Assembly: GCA_017473705.1 (NCBI GenBank)
Contig: JAFUJQ010000044.1
Coordinates: 20,601 to 84,600, forward strand
Source: Bacteroidales bacterium
GTDB taxonomy: Bacteria; Bacteroidota; Bacteroidia; Bacteroidales; UBA932
DNA length: 64,000 bases
Reading direction: 5' to 3'
Positions 1 to 7,976 of the stretch are shown here, piece by piece; position 1 is the stretch's first letter, and each line of letters starts with the position of its first letter. Position numbers and translations under genes: made by a program. The notes under the pieces were generated by a model. That model was not told where the DNA came from. It saw only the letters and a list, made by a program, of their open reading frames with translations, and ran no database searches.

Positions 1-1
1 T

Positions 2-283
2 CCGTCCAAGGGCGATTTCAGATATGAACTGTCGTTTGAAGGAGATTCTGTCGCCAGAGCCATATTGCCTCGTCAGGAAGATGCATCGCTCAGACTTGAG
101 ATTCTTGATAGTGACAAGACGGTCCGTGTGTTCTCTTTGGGCGAATATATCGAATCTTCCGGTTATGACTGGGGAAGTGACAACCTTGAGAATATTACGA
201 TGATGCTTGATTATGCTTTGAGTTCAATCGGATTCAGTATTGAGGATTGGGAGGAAGAATACCACTTTGATGTCGTGATATAA
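2..283 (+). CDS. C-terminal part of an unrecognised protein (5' end outside window)
   Basis: The reading frame is open from base 2 to a TAA at 283, giving at least 93 residues; the true start lies upstream of the window. The TTG at 65 could act as a start, but the frame is uninterrupted before it, so a partial gene is more likely. The visible tail is acidic and mixes beta-prone stretches with a short hydrophobic segment, with no motif I can assign. The alternating hydrophobic pattern near the end would fit the last strands of a secreted adhesin-like or fimbria-associated domain of Bacteroidales, but that is only an impression. It is followed by tRNA-Leu on the same strand, which has its own promoter. 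Confidence 0.6.
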   Translation, partial: PSKGDFRYELSFEGDSVARAILPRQEDASLRLEILDSDKTVRVFSLGEYIESSGYDWGSDNLENITMMLDYALSSIGFSIEDWEEEYHFDVVI

Positions 284-324
284 AGTAAAAGTGAAAAAAT
301 AGTTCGTAATTAAAAAACATTTTA

Positions 325-332
325 TATCTTTG
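325..332 (+). promoter_or_regulatory. Promoter -7 element for tRNA-Leu
   Basis: TATCTTTG matches the Bacteroidota -7 consensus TAnnTTTG and sits 14 bases before the tRNA-Leu 5' end, in an AT-rich stretch after the preceding stop codon. Confidence 0.7.
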
Positions 333-346
333 TCGGACTTTTCCAA

Positions 347-427
347 GCCCGAGTGGTGAAATGGTAGACACGCTCGTTTCAGGTGCGAGTGCTTCACGGC
401 GTGTAGGTTCGACTCCTATCTCGGGCA
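347..427 (+). tRNA. tRNA-Leu (anticodon CAG)
   Basis: A 7-bp acceptor stem (GCCCGAG with CTCGGGC), a D arm, an anticodon stem CTCGT/GCGAG with loop TTCAGGT (anticodon CAG, reads CUG), a short variable arm and a GGTTCGACTCC T loop are all visible. The discriminator base is A at 427. No CCA is encoded, so the 3' end must be added by nucleotidyltransferase. Confidence 0.95.
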
Positions 428-431
428 CATC

Positions 432-469
432 AAAAGAGGAAGAATTCTTGAAATTCTTCCTCTTTTTTG
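432..469 (+). terminator. Rho-independent terminator of tRNA-Leu
   Basis: A 15-bp perfect stem (432-446 with 452-466), a 5-base loop and a following T run directly after the tRNA. The next gene starts at 498. Confidence 0.85.
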
Positions 470-497
470 CTTACATTTACGGAAATTTCTGAAATAT

Positions 498-1418
498 ATG
501 AAGATTGCTTTTCTTGATGCGGCCACTATGGGCAATGTGTCTTTTGAGCCTTTTGAGCGCCTTGGCGATTTTGTGTGCTATGAGAGCTCGACTCCTGAGG
601 AGGCCCTTGAAAGAGTGCAGGATGTTGATGTACTGCTGGTTAATAAGGTGCTGGTAAACAAGGACTTGATTGATGCAGCTCCGAATCTTAAGCTTATATG
701 CATTGCTGCTACCGGCGTTAATAACATTGATGTGGAATATGCGGCTTCAAAGGGAATACCTGTCCGCAATGCGGTCGGGTATTCCACCGATTCCGTAGTC
801 CAGTCTACATTCATGCACATTCTGTCCCTTGTGGGCGGTGCGCCATATTTTGATGACAGTGTCAAGTCCGGCAGGTATTCCCGCAGCGGGATGTTCACTG
901 ACCCGAACTGGAACTGGTGGGAACTGGCTGGAAAGACCATCGGTATCATAGGGCTTGGCAATATAGGCCGCAAGGTCGCAACAATAGCTGAGGCCTTCGG
1001 AATGAAGGTCTGCTATTATTCGACTTCTGGTACCGGACATTGCAAGGATTATCCTTGTCTTCCGCTGGAGGAACTTCTGGCTGAGTCGGATATCGTATCA
1101 ATCCATGCACCGCTTAACGAGAGGACGCTCAACCTCATAGGGGCAAAGGAGCTTGCGATGATGAAACCTACAGCATATCTTATAAATATGGGACGTGGAG
1201 CTATCGTAGTCGAGGCGGATCTTGCAGCAGCTGTAGATGCCGGTGTAATTGCAGGTGCGGGTATGGATGTCTTTGTCACTGAGCCTGTTCCGGAGGATCA
1301 CCCATATCTTAAGATGAAGCATCCTGAAAGGATGAGACTTGCTCCGCATGTTGCATGGGCGAGCATTGAGGCCCGCAGAAGACTGGTTGACATCATGGCT
1401 GAAAATATCTGCAAATGA
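498..1418 (+). CDS. D-2-hydroxyacid dehydrogenase (NAD-dependent)
   Basis: The 306-residue protein has the layout of the D-isomer 2-hydroxyacid dehydrogenases (glycerate/hydroxypyruvate, lactate and related substrates). A catalytic lobe flanks a central Rossmann fold with IIGLGNIG (GxGxxG) near residues 149-156. The substrate/catalytic Arg is in NMGRGA (about residue 233), and the catalytic His is in APHVAWAS near residue 284. These enzymes reversibly reduce a 2-keto acid in the cytoplasm; the substrate cannot be read from the sequence. The length is normal for short members of the family. The stop codon overlaps the start of the LytS-like kinase gene by 4 bases, so these genes are probably co-transcribed. 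Confidence 0.9.
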   Translation: MKIAFLDAATMGNVSFEPFERLGDFVCYESSTPEEALERVQDVDVLLVNKVLVNKDLIDAAPNLKLICIAATGVNNIDVEYAASKGIPVRNAVGYSTDSVVQSTFMHILSLVGGAPYFDDSVKSGRYSRSGMFTDPNWNWWELAGKTIGIIGLGNIGRKVATIAEAFGMKVCYYSTSGTGHCKDYPCLPLEELLAESDIVSIHAPLNERTLNLIGAKELAMMKPTAYLINMGRGAIVVEADLAAAVDAGVIAGAGMDVFVTEPVPEDHPYLKMKHPERMRLAPHVAWASIEARRRLVDIMAENICK

Positions 1419-2494
1419 TGGTCGGCAGAGGGAACATAGAGAAGGATAAAATACTGGGGAGACTGATTTTCGGTGTTCTCTGGGTGGTGCTTTTCCTTAT
1501 TCCGATCATACAGGGCCTGGTCTATGACCAGGACGATATGGATTTTTTATGGAAACGTATCATTAGGTTCTGGATGTCATTGCTGCCGTTTCTGGTGGCC
1601 TTTCTGCTCCATCATAAGCTTTTGATCCCTATATATATCAAAAAGGAAAGATGGTTCAGATATGCATCTCTGATGCTTCTGTTGGTATCCTTTTTTGCTG
1701 TCGGACAATATTTCATACATAAGAACAGGGCCCCATTTCCTGACAGACAGTATGCGGAAAGGGATATGGTCCGTCAGCCACGTAGAGGGCCTAGTCCGGT
1801 ATTGATTGATTCATTTCTGCTGACGATACTGCTGAGCTTTGACATGGCTATGTCGCTGATTATGAAATACAGGAAGGCGGAGGTGGAGAGGCGACAGCTG
1901 GAGAGCATGCATTTACAGGATGAACTCAGATATCTCAAGTCTCAGATTGATCCTCACTTCTTCATGAATATGCTGAATAACATTCATTCGATGGTTGAGG
2001 TCAATCCTGAACTTGCGCAGCAGATGATTCTGGACCTGTCTAAGCTGATGAGATATGTCCTGTATGAAGGAAGTAATTCATATACGACTTTTGAGAATGA
2101 AGTGCTCTTCATATCCAAATATGTGGAACTTATGCGCCAGAGATATCCGTCAGACAAGGTTGTCATCGCTCTTGACGTTCCAGACAACCCGTCTGCCTCT
2201 GTCATGCTTCCGCCTCTGCTCTTCATTTCATTTGTGGAAAATGCATTCAAGCATGGGGTAAGTTACCTGCATCGGTCGGAGATTTATGTGTCATTGTCGG
2301 AGGACTCTGCAAAGGTGTGCTTCAAGTGCACGAATACCAGGATCCCATCAGACTCTGATGATGAGAATGAAGGTGGAGTCGGACTGGTAAATGTCCGCAG
2401 AAGACTTGACCTTCTGTATGAAGACCGTTATGTTCTTGATATAGACGAAACTGAGGAAAGATATAGTGTAAATCTGATAATACCGGGCCTATGA
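1415..2494 (+). CDS. LytS/YehU-type sensor histidine kinase
   Basis: The 359-residue protein has about four hydrophobic N-terminal segments (near residues 12-34, 45-64, 82-98 and 127-150), then the His_kinase domain of the LytS family. The phospho-acceptor His is in PHFFMN near residue 180. An ATPase-like part contains SFVENAFKHG near residues 267-276, the N box. It lacks a large periplasmic sensor domain, so the signal is probably sensed in or near the membrane. It overlaps its neighbours on both sides by 4 bases (ATGA), including the LytTR regulator downstream, the usual partner of this kinase type. Confidence 0.92.
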   Translation: MMVGRGNIEKDKILGRLIFGVLWVVLFLIPIIQGLVYDQDDMDFLWKRIIRFWMSLLPFLVAFLLHHKLLIPIYIKKERWFRYASLMLLLVSFFAVGQYFIHKNRAPFPDRQYAERDMVRQPRRGPSPVLIDSFLLTILLSFDMAMSLIMKYRKAEVERRQLESMHLQDELRYLKSQIDPHFFMNMLNNIHSMVEVNPELAQQMILDLSKLMRYVLYEGSNSYTTFENEVLFISKYVELMRQRYPSDKVVIALDVPDNPSASVMLPPLLFISFVENAFKHGVSYLHRSEIYVSLSEDSAKVCFKCTNTRIPSDSDDENEGGVGLVNVRRRLDLLYEDRYVLDIDETEERYSVNLIIPGL

Positions 2495-3204
2495 AGATAA
2501 AATGTCTTGCAATCGATGATGAGCCTATTGCTCTTGACAAGCTGAAGAATTATATAGAAAGGATTCCTTTCCTGGAACTCGTCGCCATGTGCTCAAGCAC
2601 TATGGAAGCCATGCAAGTCATGGCAGAAACTGAGGTGGATGCGATGTTTGTAGACATCAATATGCCGGATGTCAATGGAATGGAGTTCGTAAGGGCCTTG
2701 ACGGAACCTCCTCTTGTCGTGTTCACTACTGCATATTCGGAGTTTGCAGTAGACAGCTATAAGGTCCGTGCAGTCGACTATCTGTTGAAACCGTTCGGGT
2801 TTGAGGATTTCCAGAGGGCGGCATATAACCTTCAGAAGGCCATGCCGGTCAGCAGCGTAGCCAGGCCGGCAGAGGCAAAGGATTCTCTTTTCCTGAAGGT
2901 GGATTACCGTTATGTCAGGGTGGCCCTTGATGATGTCGTGTATGTCGAAGGAATGAACGAGTATCTGAAGTTTTATCTCTCTTCAGGAGATTCACTTCTT
3001 ACTCATACTACATTCAAGAATCTTGGTGAATCTCTTCCGGAACACTTCCTGCAGGTACACAGGTCATATGTCGTGAATATGAAACATGTCAAGGAGGTGG
3101 AGCGCTCCATCATTCTGATGGGTAATGGAGCGCGTGTGTCTGTCAGCGAAAGCAACAAGGATACCTTCATGCAGTATCTGCAGAAGCATTCCATCAGAAA
3201 ATGA
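2491..3204 (+). CDS. LytTR-family response regulator
   Basis: A 237-residue two-domain regulator. The N-terminal receiver domain has acidic residues in AIDDEP, the probable phosphorylated Asp in FVDINMP near residue 54, a Thr in VFTTAY near 83 and a Lys in LLKPFG near 102. The C-terminal LytTR DNA-binding domain (from about residue 130) includes VYVEGMNEYLKFYL and the LQVHRSYVVN segment typical of this fold. It is translationally coupled to the kinase by a 4-base overlap, so the pair is a complete two-component system. Its targets are not evident; the only upstream co-transcribed gene is the dehydrogenase. Confidence 0.93.
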   Translation: MKIKCLAIDDEPIALDKLKNYIERIPFLELVAMCSSTMEAMQVMAETEVDAMFVDINMPDVNGMEFVRALTEPPLVVFTTAYSEFAVDSYKVRAVDYLLKPFGFEDFQRAAYNLQKAMPVSSVARPAEAKDSLFLKVDYRYVRVALDDVVYVEGMNEYLKFYLSSGDSLLTHTTFKNLGESLPEHFLQVHRSYVVNMKHVKEVERSIILMGNGARVSVSESNKDTFMQYLQKHSIRK

Positions 3205-3224
3205 CGCAGGCCTTTGCCCCATGC

Positions 3225-3785
3225 CTACTTCCATGTTTCGTATCTTGCTGCCCTTGAAAGTACAGCACCTTTCCCGAGGCAGTTTACTTGGGATATGATT
3301 TCTTTGACGGCAATTACGGTTTGTGAAATCTCCTCGGTCATCTTCTTGTAGTTGATATAGAAGATGACTTTGCTTTTTTCGTTTACCAGTACTGACACTT
3401 TCGCCCGGTAGGTCTGCAGTTCGATCTGATAATGCAGGCCTGCTTCCTCCATTGCAATAGTGATTGCCGCTTCGGCTGCAGATGATCTGATGTCCCTGGT
3501 TATCTTCTTTATTCTGGACTTGCGCAGGCATTCGGAAATCAGAGCAGCCATCTCCGGCTCTACGTCACGCCAGATGCGGTCCATCTCTTTCTGGTATTCA
3601 CTTGTCCATGAACTGAAGCGTCTTCTGTCGATCTTTGCAGTGTATTTGCGTTGAAAAGAACTGTACGCCTTGCGGAGCTGGTCGGATTCCGCCACGTCCA
3701 TTCCGGTTGCCACCAGATATGTGATGTTGTGCTTGATCTCCGCCTTGACGGCGGCTATCATAATATCTAAGACTTCCTGTTTCAT
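3225..3785 (-). CDS. Unrecognised protein, last gene of a MoxR/VWA operon
   Basis: A 186-residue basic protein that I do not recognise. It looks mostly helical in the first two thirds, is rich in Lys, Arg and Glu, and ends with a mixed segment containing a conserved-looking VIFYINYKK strand. There is no signal peptide or membrane segment. It begins 4 bases after the VWA-like protein ends, so it is almost certainly translated from the same mRNA as the MoxR ATPase and the VWA-like protein. By position it may be an accessory subunit or a substrate-binding partner; that is inference. Confidence 0.75.
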   Translation of the reverse strand: MKQEVLDIMIAAVKAEIKHNITYLVATGMDVAESDQLRKAYSSFQRKYTAKIDRRRFSSWTSEYQKEMDRIWRDVEPEMAALISECLRKSRIKKITRDIRSSAAEAAITIAMEEAGLHYQIELQTYRAKVSVLVNEKSKVIFYINYKKMTEEISQTVIAVKEIISQVNCLGKGAVLSRAARYETWK

Positions 3786-3789
3786 ATGT

Positions 3790-4950
3790 CTATCCCAATT
3801 GCATTACACAGGTTCTTCCTGATTTCTCCATCCATTCTTTATGTGTCTTGAGACACATCTCATTTTCGCATACCCACAGTATGCCTGTCTTGAAACCGTC
3901 CGGTATCATTGGTTCGGGTGCATAACCGTCTGTCAGAATAACAAGACCGTCATACCCGTGTTCATGTGCATAGTCGACAGGTTCTTGAAACGATGTGCCG
4001 CCTCGACCTATGACCGGAGTCGTCTTGATGACCTTCTTCAGGCTCTGTACGGCGGTGATTCCACAGTCGAACTGTATGACATCAATCTTTTGGAAACCAT
4101 ATCTGAAAGCGCTGTTGATGACGCCATAGAAGTATTGAAGGCTTTTTGTCGGTATCGAACCAGACACATCGACAGCGACGAGCATCTTTGTGTCGAACTG
4201 TCTTACGCTTCCCATGTTCTGGAATCCGGTTCTCCTGTTTGGCTTCATCCTGGTCAGCTTCCTTCTTGATGAGATCACGCTGGCACGGAATCCTGCAAAA
4301 ATATGCCTCCAGTCGATCTTGGCCTTGAGGGAGTTCTGCAGAATCTCAGCAATGTCTCCTCCAAGCGATCCCCAGGATTTGGTTGAGGCGATTATTTCAT
4401 TGATCTGGATGGCCGTGAGATCGTCTTCATCCCACAGTTCCGCAAGATCACGGTGCCTGTCTCCCTGGCCCTCGCCCTTGTCGCCTTTCCCCTGATCTCC
4501 TCCACCGGCCTCCCTTTCATCTGTTTCATCTTCACCTCCGCCACCATTATCTGACATGCTTTCGACTTCTCGGGCGTACCACTCATAGTTCATGCCCTTT
4601 TTAAGACCCATCTCCTCCGGTGTCTCGATCCTGAATTGGGGATGACTGTAGTTGTCTCCGATCACCAGGTTGCTTCCGAGTCCCATCGCCCTCTGGCTGC
4701 AGCCTTCCGGACGCCTCTCGTACGGATGTTTCATCAGGATTCTCACAGCTTCGGCGCGCATGGCCTCCTCGAGGGCGCTATCAGACATCTCATCTACAAT
4801 GAGGGGGTTGTACTCGAGCCTTTTCCTGCCGCACCTGAGCGGGCATGCCATATTTGTGTTGGCTGTCAGCTCATGCAGGCAGAGGACCTGAAAGAGCGGT
4901 GGTTCCATTAGAAACCACTGCTCCATGATATGTGCATATCTTTTCTCCAT
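3790..4950 (-). CDS. DUF2201-type VWA-like / putative metallopeptidase protein
   Basis: A 386-residue cytoplasmic protein. The N-terminal part matches the DUF2201 'putative metallopeptidase' layout, with a helix ending in EAVRILMKHPYERRP (about residues 70-84) where metallopeptidase relatives carry an HExxH-like motif. This copy has no clean HExxH, so catalysis is doubtful. An acidic, Gly-rich linker follows (about 135-170). The C-terminal half is a VWA-like fold with the metal-site motif AVDVSGS (DxSxS, near residue 260) and a TDGYAPEP segment near 340. Such proteins are paired with MoxR ATPases in chaperone-like complexes; the MoxR gene lies immediately upstream. Confidence 0.88.
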   Translation of the reverse strand: MEKRYAHIMEQWFLMEPPLFQVLCLHELTANTNMACPLRCGRKRLEYNPLIVDEMSDSALEEAMRAEAVRILMKHPYERRPEGCSQRAMGLGSNLVIGDNYSHPQFRIETPEEMGLKKGMNYEWYAREVESMSDNGGGGEDETDEREAGGGDQGKGDKGEGQGDRHRDLAELWDEDDLTAIQINEIIASTKSWGSLGGDIAEILQNSLKAKIDWRHIFAGFRASVISSRRKLTRMKPNRRTGFQNMGSVRQFDTKMLVAVDVSGSIPTKSLQYFYGVINSAFRYGFQKIDVIQFDCGITAVQSLKKVIKTTPVIGRGGTSFQEPVDYAHEHGYDGLVILTDGYAPEPMIPDGFKTGILWVCENEMCLKTHKEWMEKSGRTCVMQLG

Positions 4951-6030
4951 TTATTTAATGCTCCTTACGTATGATAGGATCATCATCACCAGCATAGGGC
5001 ATTTGGTGGCAATGAAGGCATTGGCATGCATATATGTCTTCTGGTGGTTTATGTTGGCGAAATGCGCGGCAGCTTCCTTGCGTTTTTTCGTTAGGAATTC
5101 GAAATATGACATCAGGTTTTCAGAATATGTCTTGACGTCCTTTTCGGAGACCTTCTCCACCTCAAGATGTCTGTAGATGCCCTCGTTTACTACAGAGAGC
5201 TGGTGGATGCCGTATTCGGCCAACGTGTCTTTTACCTTGCTGAAACCTGCGAGAACCTCGCGTCCGGTGATGAGCTGTCTCTTTGCAGCGTTCTGCATGA
5301 ATGCAGAGGCAGCCTTTGGACCGACAATGCTTGAAATGATCTTTGCGTCTATCTCTTTCAGCTCTCTTTTCCCGGATATTATGTCAGACACTCTTTTCCA
5401 TGCACGACGGTCCGGGGTCTTGTCCAGACCGGTGTCAGCTCCTTCTTTCGCGTCAGGATCCTTGTCAAGCCATATGCGGTTCTCGTCAATGAAAGCTACT
5501 ACTCTCTGGTCCAGACCTTCTTTCCTTGCCCAAAGCAGCCATTCCTCAGCTGACGGCTTGAAATTGACGATGTTGAATCTGGATACGAGGGCAGGATCAA
5601 GGTCGGTGAGCTGGTACTGGTCGCCGGCATTGACTGCGCTGATGATGCGGCTTCCCTCCGGAAGCATCTTTCCTGCAAGCTTGCGGTTGAGCGCAAGGTC
5701 CATCACTGTCTGAAGGATCTCCGGGCGTGCTCGGTTGAGCTCGTCCAGGAAGAGAACGACCGGTTTTCCGTCTGTGGGGAACCAGTATGGCGGCATGAAG
5801 TCGGTCTTGCCTGTCTTTTCGTCCTTGCAAGGAAGACCGATAAGGTCACCAGGGTCGGCCATCTGTCCGAGGAACAATGCGATTACGGGCATCCCGAGTT
5901 CCTTGAAATGCTCTGTGAGGATTTCTGACTTACCTATGCCGTGGTTACCCACGAGCATGATGTTGTGTGAGGCAGGAGTAGCCTCAAGGAGCTGCTTGAG
6001 CTCCGTGATGTTCACTGAAATATTACTCAT
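4951..6030 (-). CDS. MoxR-family AAA+ ATPase
   Basis: A 359-residue AAA+ ATPase. Walker A is GNHGIGKS (residues 28-35), Walker B is LFLDEL with D96 and E97, sensor 1 is near ISAVNAG, and the arginine finger region is in DPALVSRF. It belongs to the MoxR/RavA class that works with VWA-domain partners to mature or remodel protein complexes. It is the first gene of a three-gene operon; its stop abuts the ATG of the DUF2201/VWA-like gene. The unknown third gene follows 4 bases after that one. No client protein is visible nearby. Confidence 0.92.
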   Translation of the reverse strand: MSNISVNITELKQLLEATPASHNIMLVGNHGIGKSEILTEHFKELGMPVIALFLGQMADPGDLIGLPCKDEKTGKTDFMPPYWFPTDGKPVVLFLDELNRARPEILQTVMDLALNRKLAGKMLPEGSRIISAVNAGDQYQLTDLDPALVSRFNIVNFKPSAEEWLLWARKEGLDQRVVAFIDENRIWLDKDPDAKEGADTGLDKTPDRRAWKRVSDIISGKRELKEIDAKIISSIVGPKAASAFMQNAAKRQLITGREVLAGFSKVKDTLAEYGIHQLSVVNEGIYRHLEVEKVSEKDVKTYSENLMSYFEFLTKKRKEAAAHFANINHQKTYMHANAFIATKCPMLVMMILSYVRSIK

Positions 6031-6044
6031 TGGATTTAATAAGA

Positions 6045-6052
6045 CACATTTA
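6045..6052 (-). promoter_or_regulatory. Weak candidate promoter for the MoxR operon
   Basis: On the minus strand TAAATGTG departs by one base from TAnnTTTG. It is followed by TGTCTTATTAA, which also follows the good -7 element of the aldo-keto reductase gene at 20036-20043. That shared downstream context is the main reason to propose it. Confidence 0.35.
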
Positions 6053-6181
6053 TGATTCCGGGTGTGTTTCCCTTCTTCAAGAGAAATACAATCTGAATGG
6101 AAGAAGTGTTACAATATATTTCAGATTTTTCGTGCATTATTAATAATATTGCATCTTTGCACCACAGTAGACCACACTATC

Positions 6182-6487
6182 ATGACCGACAGATACAACG
6201 CATTTCTGAACAGGATCGTCAGTGACATTGCCAAGGACCGTATTTATACAGACGAACTCAGACGTCTCGCCTGGGGAACAGATGCCGGTTTCTATAGGAT
6301 GACTCCCGGGATAGTCATCAGGTCTGCTTCCGAGGAGGAGGTTTCATCTATATTGAAAGCTGCATCAGAGTTGAATGTGCCTATCACATTCCGCGCAGCC
6401 GGAACGAGCCTCTCAGGCCAGGCTGTCAGTGACTCGGTGCTCGTTGTGGCTGGAAAGAACTGGGAGAGGATCCATACCGCTCGATAG
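6182..6487 (+). pseudogene. Truncated N-terminus of an FAD-linked oxidase (D-lactate dehydrogenase type)
   Basis: From the ATG at 6182 the frame encodes 101 residues. They match the start of FAD-binding oxidases of the GlcD/DLD kind: a helical N-terminus, the PGIVIRSASEEEVSSIL segment, and the PP-loop-like FRAAGTSLSGQAVSDSVLVV that holds the FAD pyrophosphate. Family members run to 450-950 residues; here the frame stops just after this loop and no continuation is visible in the next 600 bases. What follows is repeat sequence, so the rest appears to have been deleted or replaced. A near-consensus -7 element, CATCTTTG at 6152-6159, remains upstream, so the stub may still be transcribed. Confidence 0.75.
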
Positions 6488-6544
6488 TATATCTGGTCAA
6501 CAGCTGCACATCTCCAAGGTTTAGCTGATACTATGCCTGGCCGG

Positions 6545-6657
6545 CAGCGTCCGACATCAGAAAGCCCCAAAACATGTCGGACGCTGCAGATTTCCGGCTT
6601 TGAACACCTGTTTTGGACACCGTCCGACAGCTTTTTACCGCTTTTGATGTCGGACGG
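6545..6657. repeat. Two tandem CGTCC...GGACG palindromes (copy 1)
   Basis: Hairpin 1 pairs CAGCGTCCGACAT (6545-6557) with ATGTCGGACGCTG (6574-6586), 13 of 13 bases. Hairpin 2 pairs CCGTCCGACA (6620-6629) with TGTCGGACGG (6648-6657), 10 of 10. A related two-hairpin unit occurs at 22605-22714 in the opposite orientation, sharing TTTGATGTCGGACG. The block lies between the truncated oxidase and tRNA-Asn. I see no gene in 6488-6834. Confidence 0.8.
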
Positions 6658-6694
6658 CCTGAATGCGGATTTGGCTCACCATCGCATGATGTTA

Positions 6695-6724
6695 AAAGCA
6701 CATATAGCCTATATTTTGTGCTTT
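6695..6724. repeat. AAAGCACA...TGTGCTTT hairpin
   Basis: AAAGCACA (6695-6702) pairs with TGTGCTTT (6717-6724) around a 14-base loop. A longer version with the same arm sequence lies at 42763-42794, downstream of the ECF cassette. A further imperfect hairpin (6756-6782, CTCAcCAACTGAAAA with TTTTAGGTTGAG) follows. Confidence 0.65.
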
Positions 6725-6786
6725 GGAGACAGCTCTATGCATAACAACCTGCAATCTCACCAACTGAAAATTTTAGGTTGAGCCGC

Positions 6787-6831
6787 AGAAAAGAAAAAGG
6801 ACAAACCCTCATTTCTGAAGATTTGTCCTTT
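6787..6831 (-). terminator. Terminator of tRNA-Asn
   Basis: On the minus strand AAAGGACAAA (6831-6822) pairs with TTTGTCCTTT (6805-6796) and is followed by a T-rich run. It begins 4 bases past the tRNA 3' end. Confidence 0.8.
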
Positions 6832-6834
6832 GTG

Positions 6835-6908
6835 CTCCCGAACTTGGACTTGAACCAAGGACCCTCTGATTAACAGTCAGATGCTCTAACCAACTGAGCT
6901 ATTCGGGA
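6835..6908 (-). tRNA. tRNA-Asn (anticodon GTT)
   Basis: Read on the minus strand, the acceptor stem is TCCCGAA/TTCGGGA. The D arm is TAGCTCAGTTGGTTAGAGCA, the anticodon arm CTGACTGTTAATCAG gives GTT, and the T arm is TTGGTTCAAGTCCAA. The discriminator is G at 6835. CCA is not encoded. Confidence 0.95.
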
Positions 6909-6944
6909 ATGTTGTTTCAAACGTTTTGTTTTCGTTTGGGATTG

Positions 6945-6952
6945 CAAAGGTA
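6945..6952 (-). promoter_or_regulatory. Promoter -7 element for tRNA-Asn
   Basis: TACCTTTG on the minus strand matches TAnnTTTG, 36 bases before the tRNA 5' end. Confidence 0.6.
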
Positions 6953-7004
6953 GACATTTTTTTGTTACCTCCAAACTTTTTCACAAAAAAATTTAAAAAA
7001 TTCA

Positions 7005-7012
7005 TATCTTTG
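7005..7012 (+). promoter_or_regulatory. Promoter -7 element for the HU-domain gene
   Basis: TATCTTTG, 50 bases before the ATG at 7063, in a strongly AT-rich stretch that separates it from the divergent tRNA-Asn promoter. Confidence 0.65.
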
Positions 7013-7062
7013 TGTCGATTTAAGTCTAACCACTGACCTTGTGAGTCTCAAAAACACTGTTT

Positions 7063-7971
7063 ATGGATATAGATCTTTTGTCTAAAATGGTCAAGGAACT
7101 GATTCTTGACAACGACAGGGTGGTTCTTCCCGGTCTCGGCTGCTTCGTGGCTGAGATGGTCCCTTCTACCTTCTCCGATAAGGGCTATACCATAAATCCG
7201 CCGTATAGAAAGCTGTATTTCAGAGCGAAGCCCGATGAAGGCGATGCATTGACGAAGTTCTATGCAAAGACAAACAAGGTCGAGATGGAAGTGGCGGACA
7301 AGATAATCATAGATTTTGTGGCGGAACTTAAATCTGTTCTTTTTACAAAGAAGACAGTGATATTTCCAGGCTTGGGAAGAATGAGGGCGACAAAGGAGAA
7401 CAACGTCTTCTTCATCTCTGATGAAGAGCTTGATATATATCCTGCAGGGTTCGGACTTGAACCTATCTCCCTGAAGACACATCAGGAGTCGGCGGAGGAG
7501 GTCTCGGCAGCCGTAGAAGGTCTGAAGTCCATTCTTGACGAAACAGTCCATGAACCTCAGTCGGTTCCAGAACAAGTCCCAGCCCCAGCCCCAGCCCCTG
7601 CACCGGTTCCAGAACCAACTCCAGAACCAGAACCGGTTCCCGACCCGGTCCCTGTGCCTGAATCTGCTCCTGAACCAGACCCTGTTCCGGTTCCAGAGCC
7701 GGACCCGGTTATAGTTCTGCGTACGGACCCCGATCCAGAACCAATTCCTGATCCTGAGCCAGTCCCGGAGCCTGAACCTGACCCGCTGCCCGATCCGGTC
7801 CCTGTCAGAAAACCTGTCAACAAGGCTGTCATCGCCATCATTATAACAGTTATGGTGCTGGCATTGATATTGGCAGCATATGTGGCAGTAGGCCATTTGG
7901 CGCCGGAGATGCTCGACAAGATACTATATACTCCTGAGGAACTGGAGATTCTTAACTACAAACCAGAATAA
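7063..7971 (+). CDS. CCDC81-type bacterial HU-domain membrane protein
   Basis: A 302-residue protein in three parts. Residues 1-160 resemble the tandem HU-like domains found in Bacteroidota relatives of eukaryotic CCDC81; the first carries [17 protein letters not shown] and the second [16 protein letters not shown] Pro/Glu/Asp-Pro repeat tract follows (about 165-248, many PEPDPVP units). One transmembrane helix (about 254-276, [20 protein letters not shown]) precedes a short tail of about 25 residues. Many family members end in a peptidoglycan-binding SPOR domain; this copy has none. The extended tract could span periplasm or act as a stalk. It heads a three-gene run with the thioesterase and NUDIX genes. 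Confidence 0.82.
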   Translation: MDIDLLSKMVKELILDNDRVVLPGLGCFVAEMVPSTFSDKGYTINPPYRKLYFRAKPDEGDALTKFYAKTNKVEMEVADKIIIDFVAELKSVLFTKKTVIFPGLGRMRATKENNVFFISDEELDIYPAGFGLEPISLKTHQESAEEVSAAVEGLKSILDETVHEPQSVPEQVPAPAPAPAPVPEPTPEPEPVPDPVPVPESAPEPDPVPVPEPDPVIVLRTDPDPEPIPDPEPVPEPEPDPLPDPVPVRKPVNKAVIAIIITVMVLALILAAYVAVGHLAPEMLDKILYTPEELEILNYKPE

Positions 7972-7976
7972 GACAG

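Noticed and set aside
6533-6781. Plus-strand frame of 82 residues after the truncated oxidase
   Set aside because: It runs through both palindromes and the CACA hairpin; no family resemblance or start signal.
7048-7919. Two long minus-strand frames opposite the HU-domain gene
   Set aside because: Their Gly/Ser- and Arg/Trp-rich runs are the complement of the Pro/Glu/Asp repeat tract.
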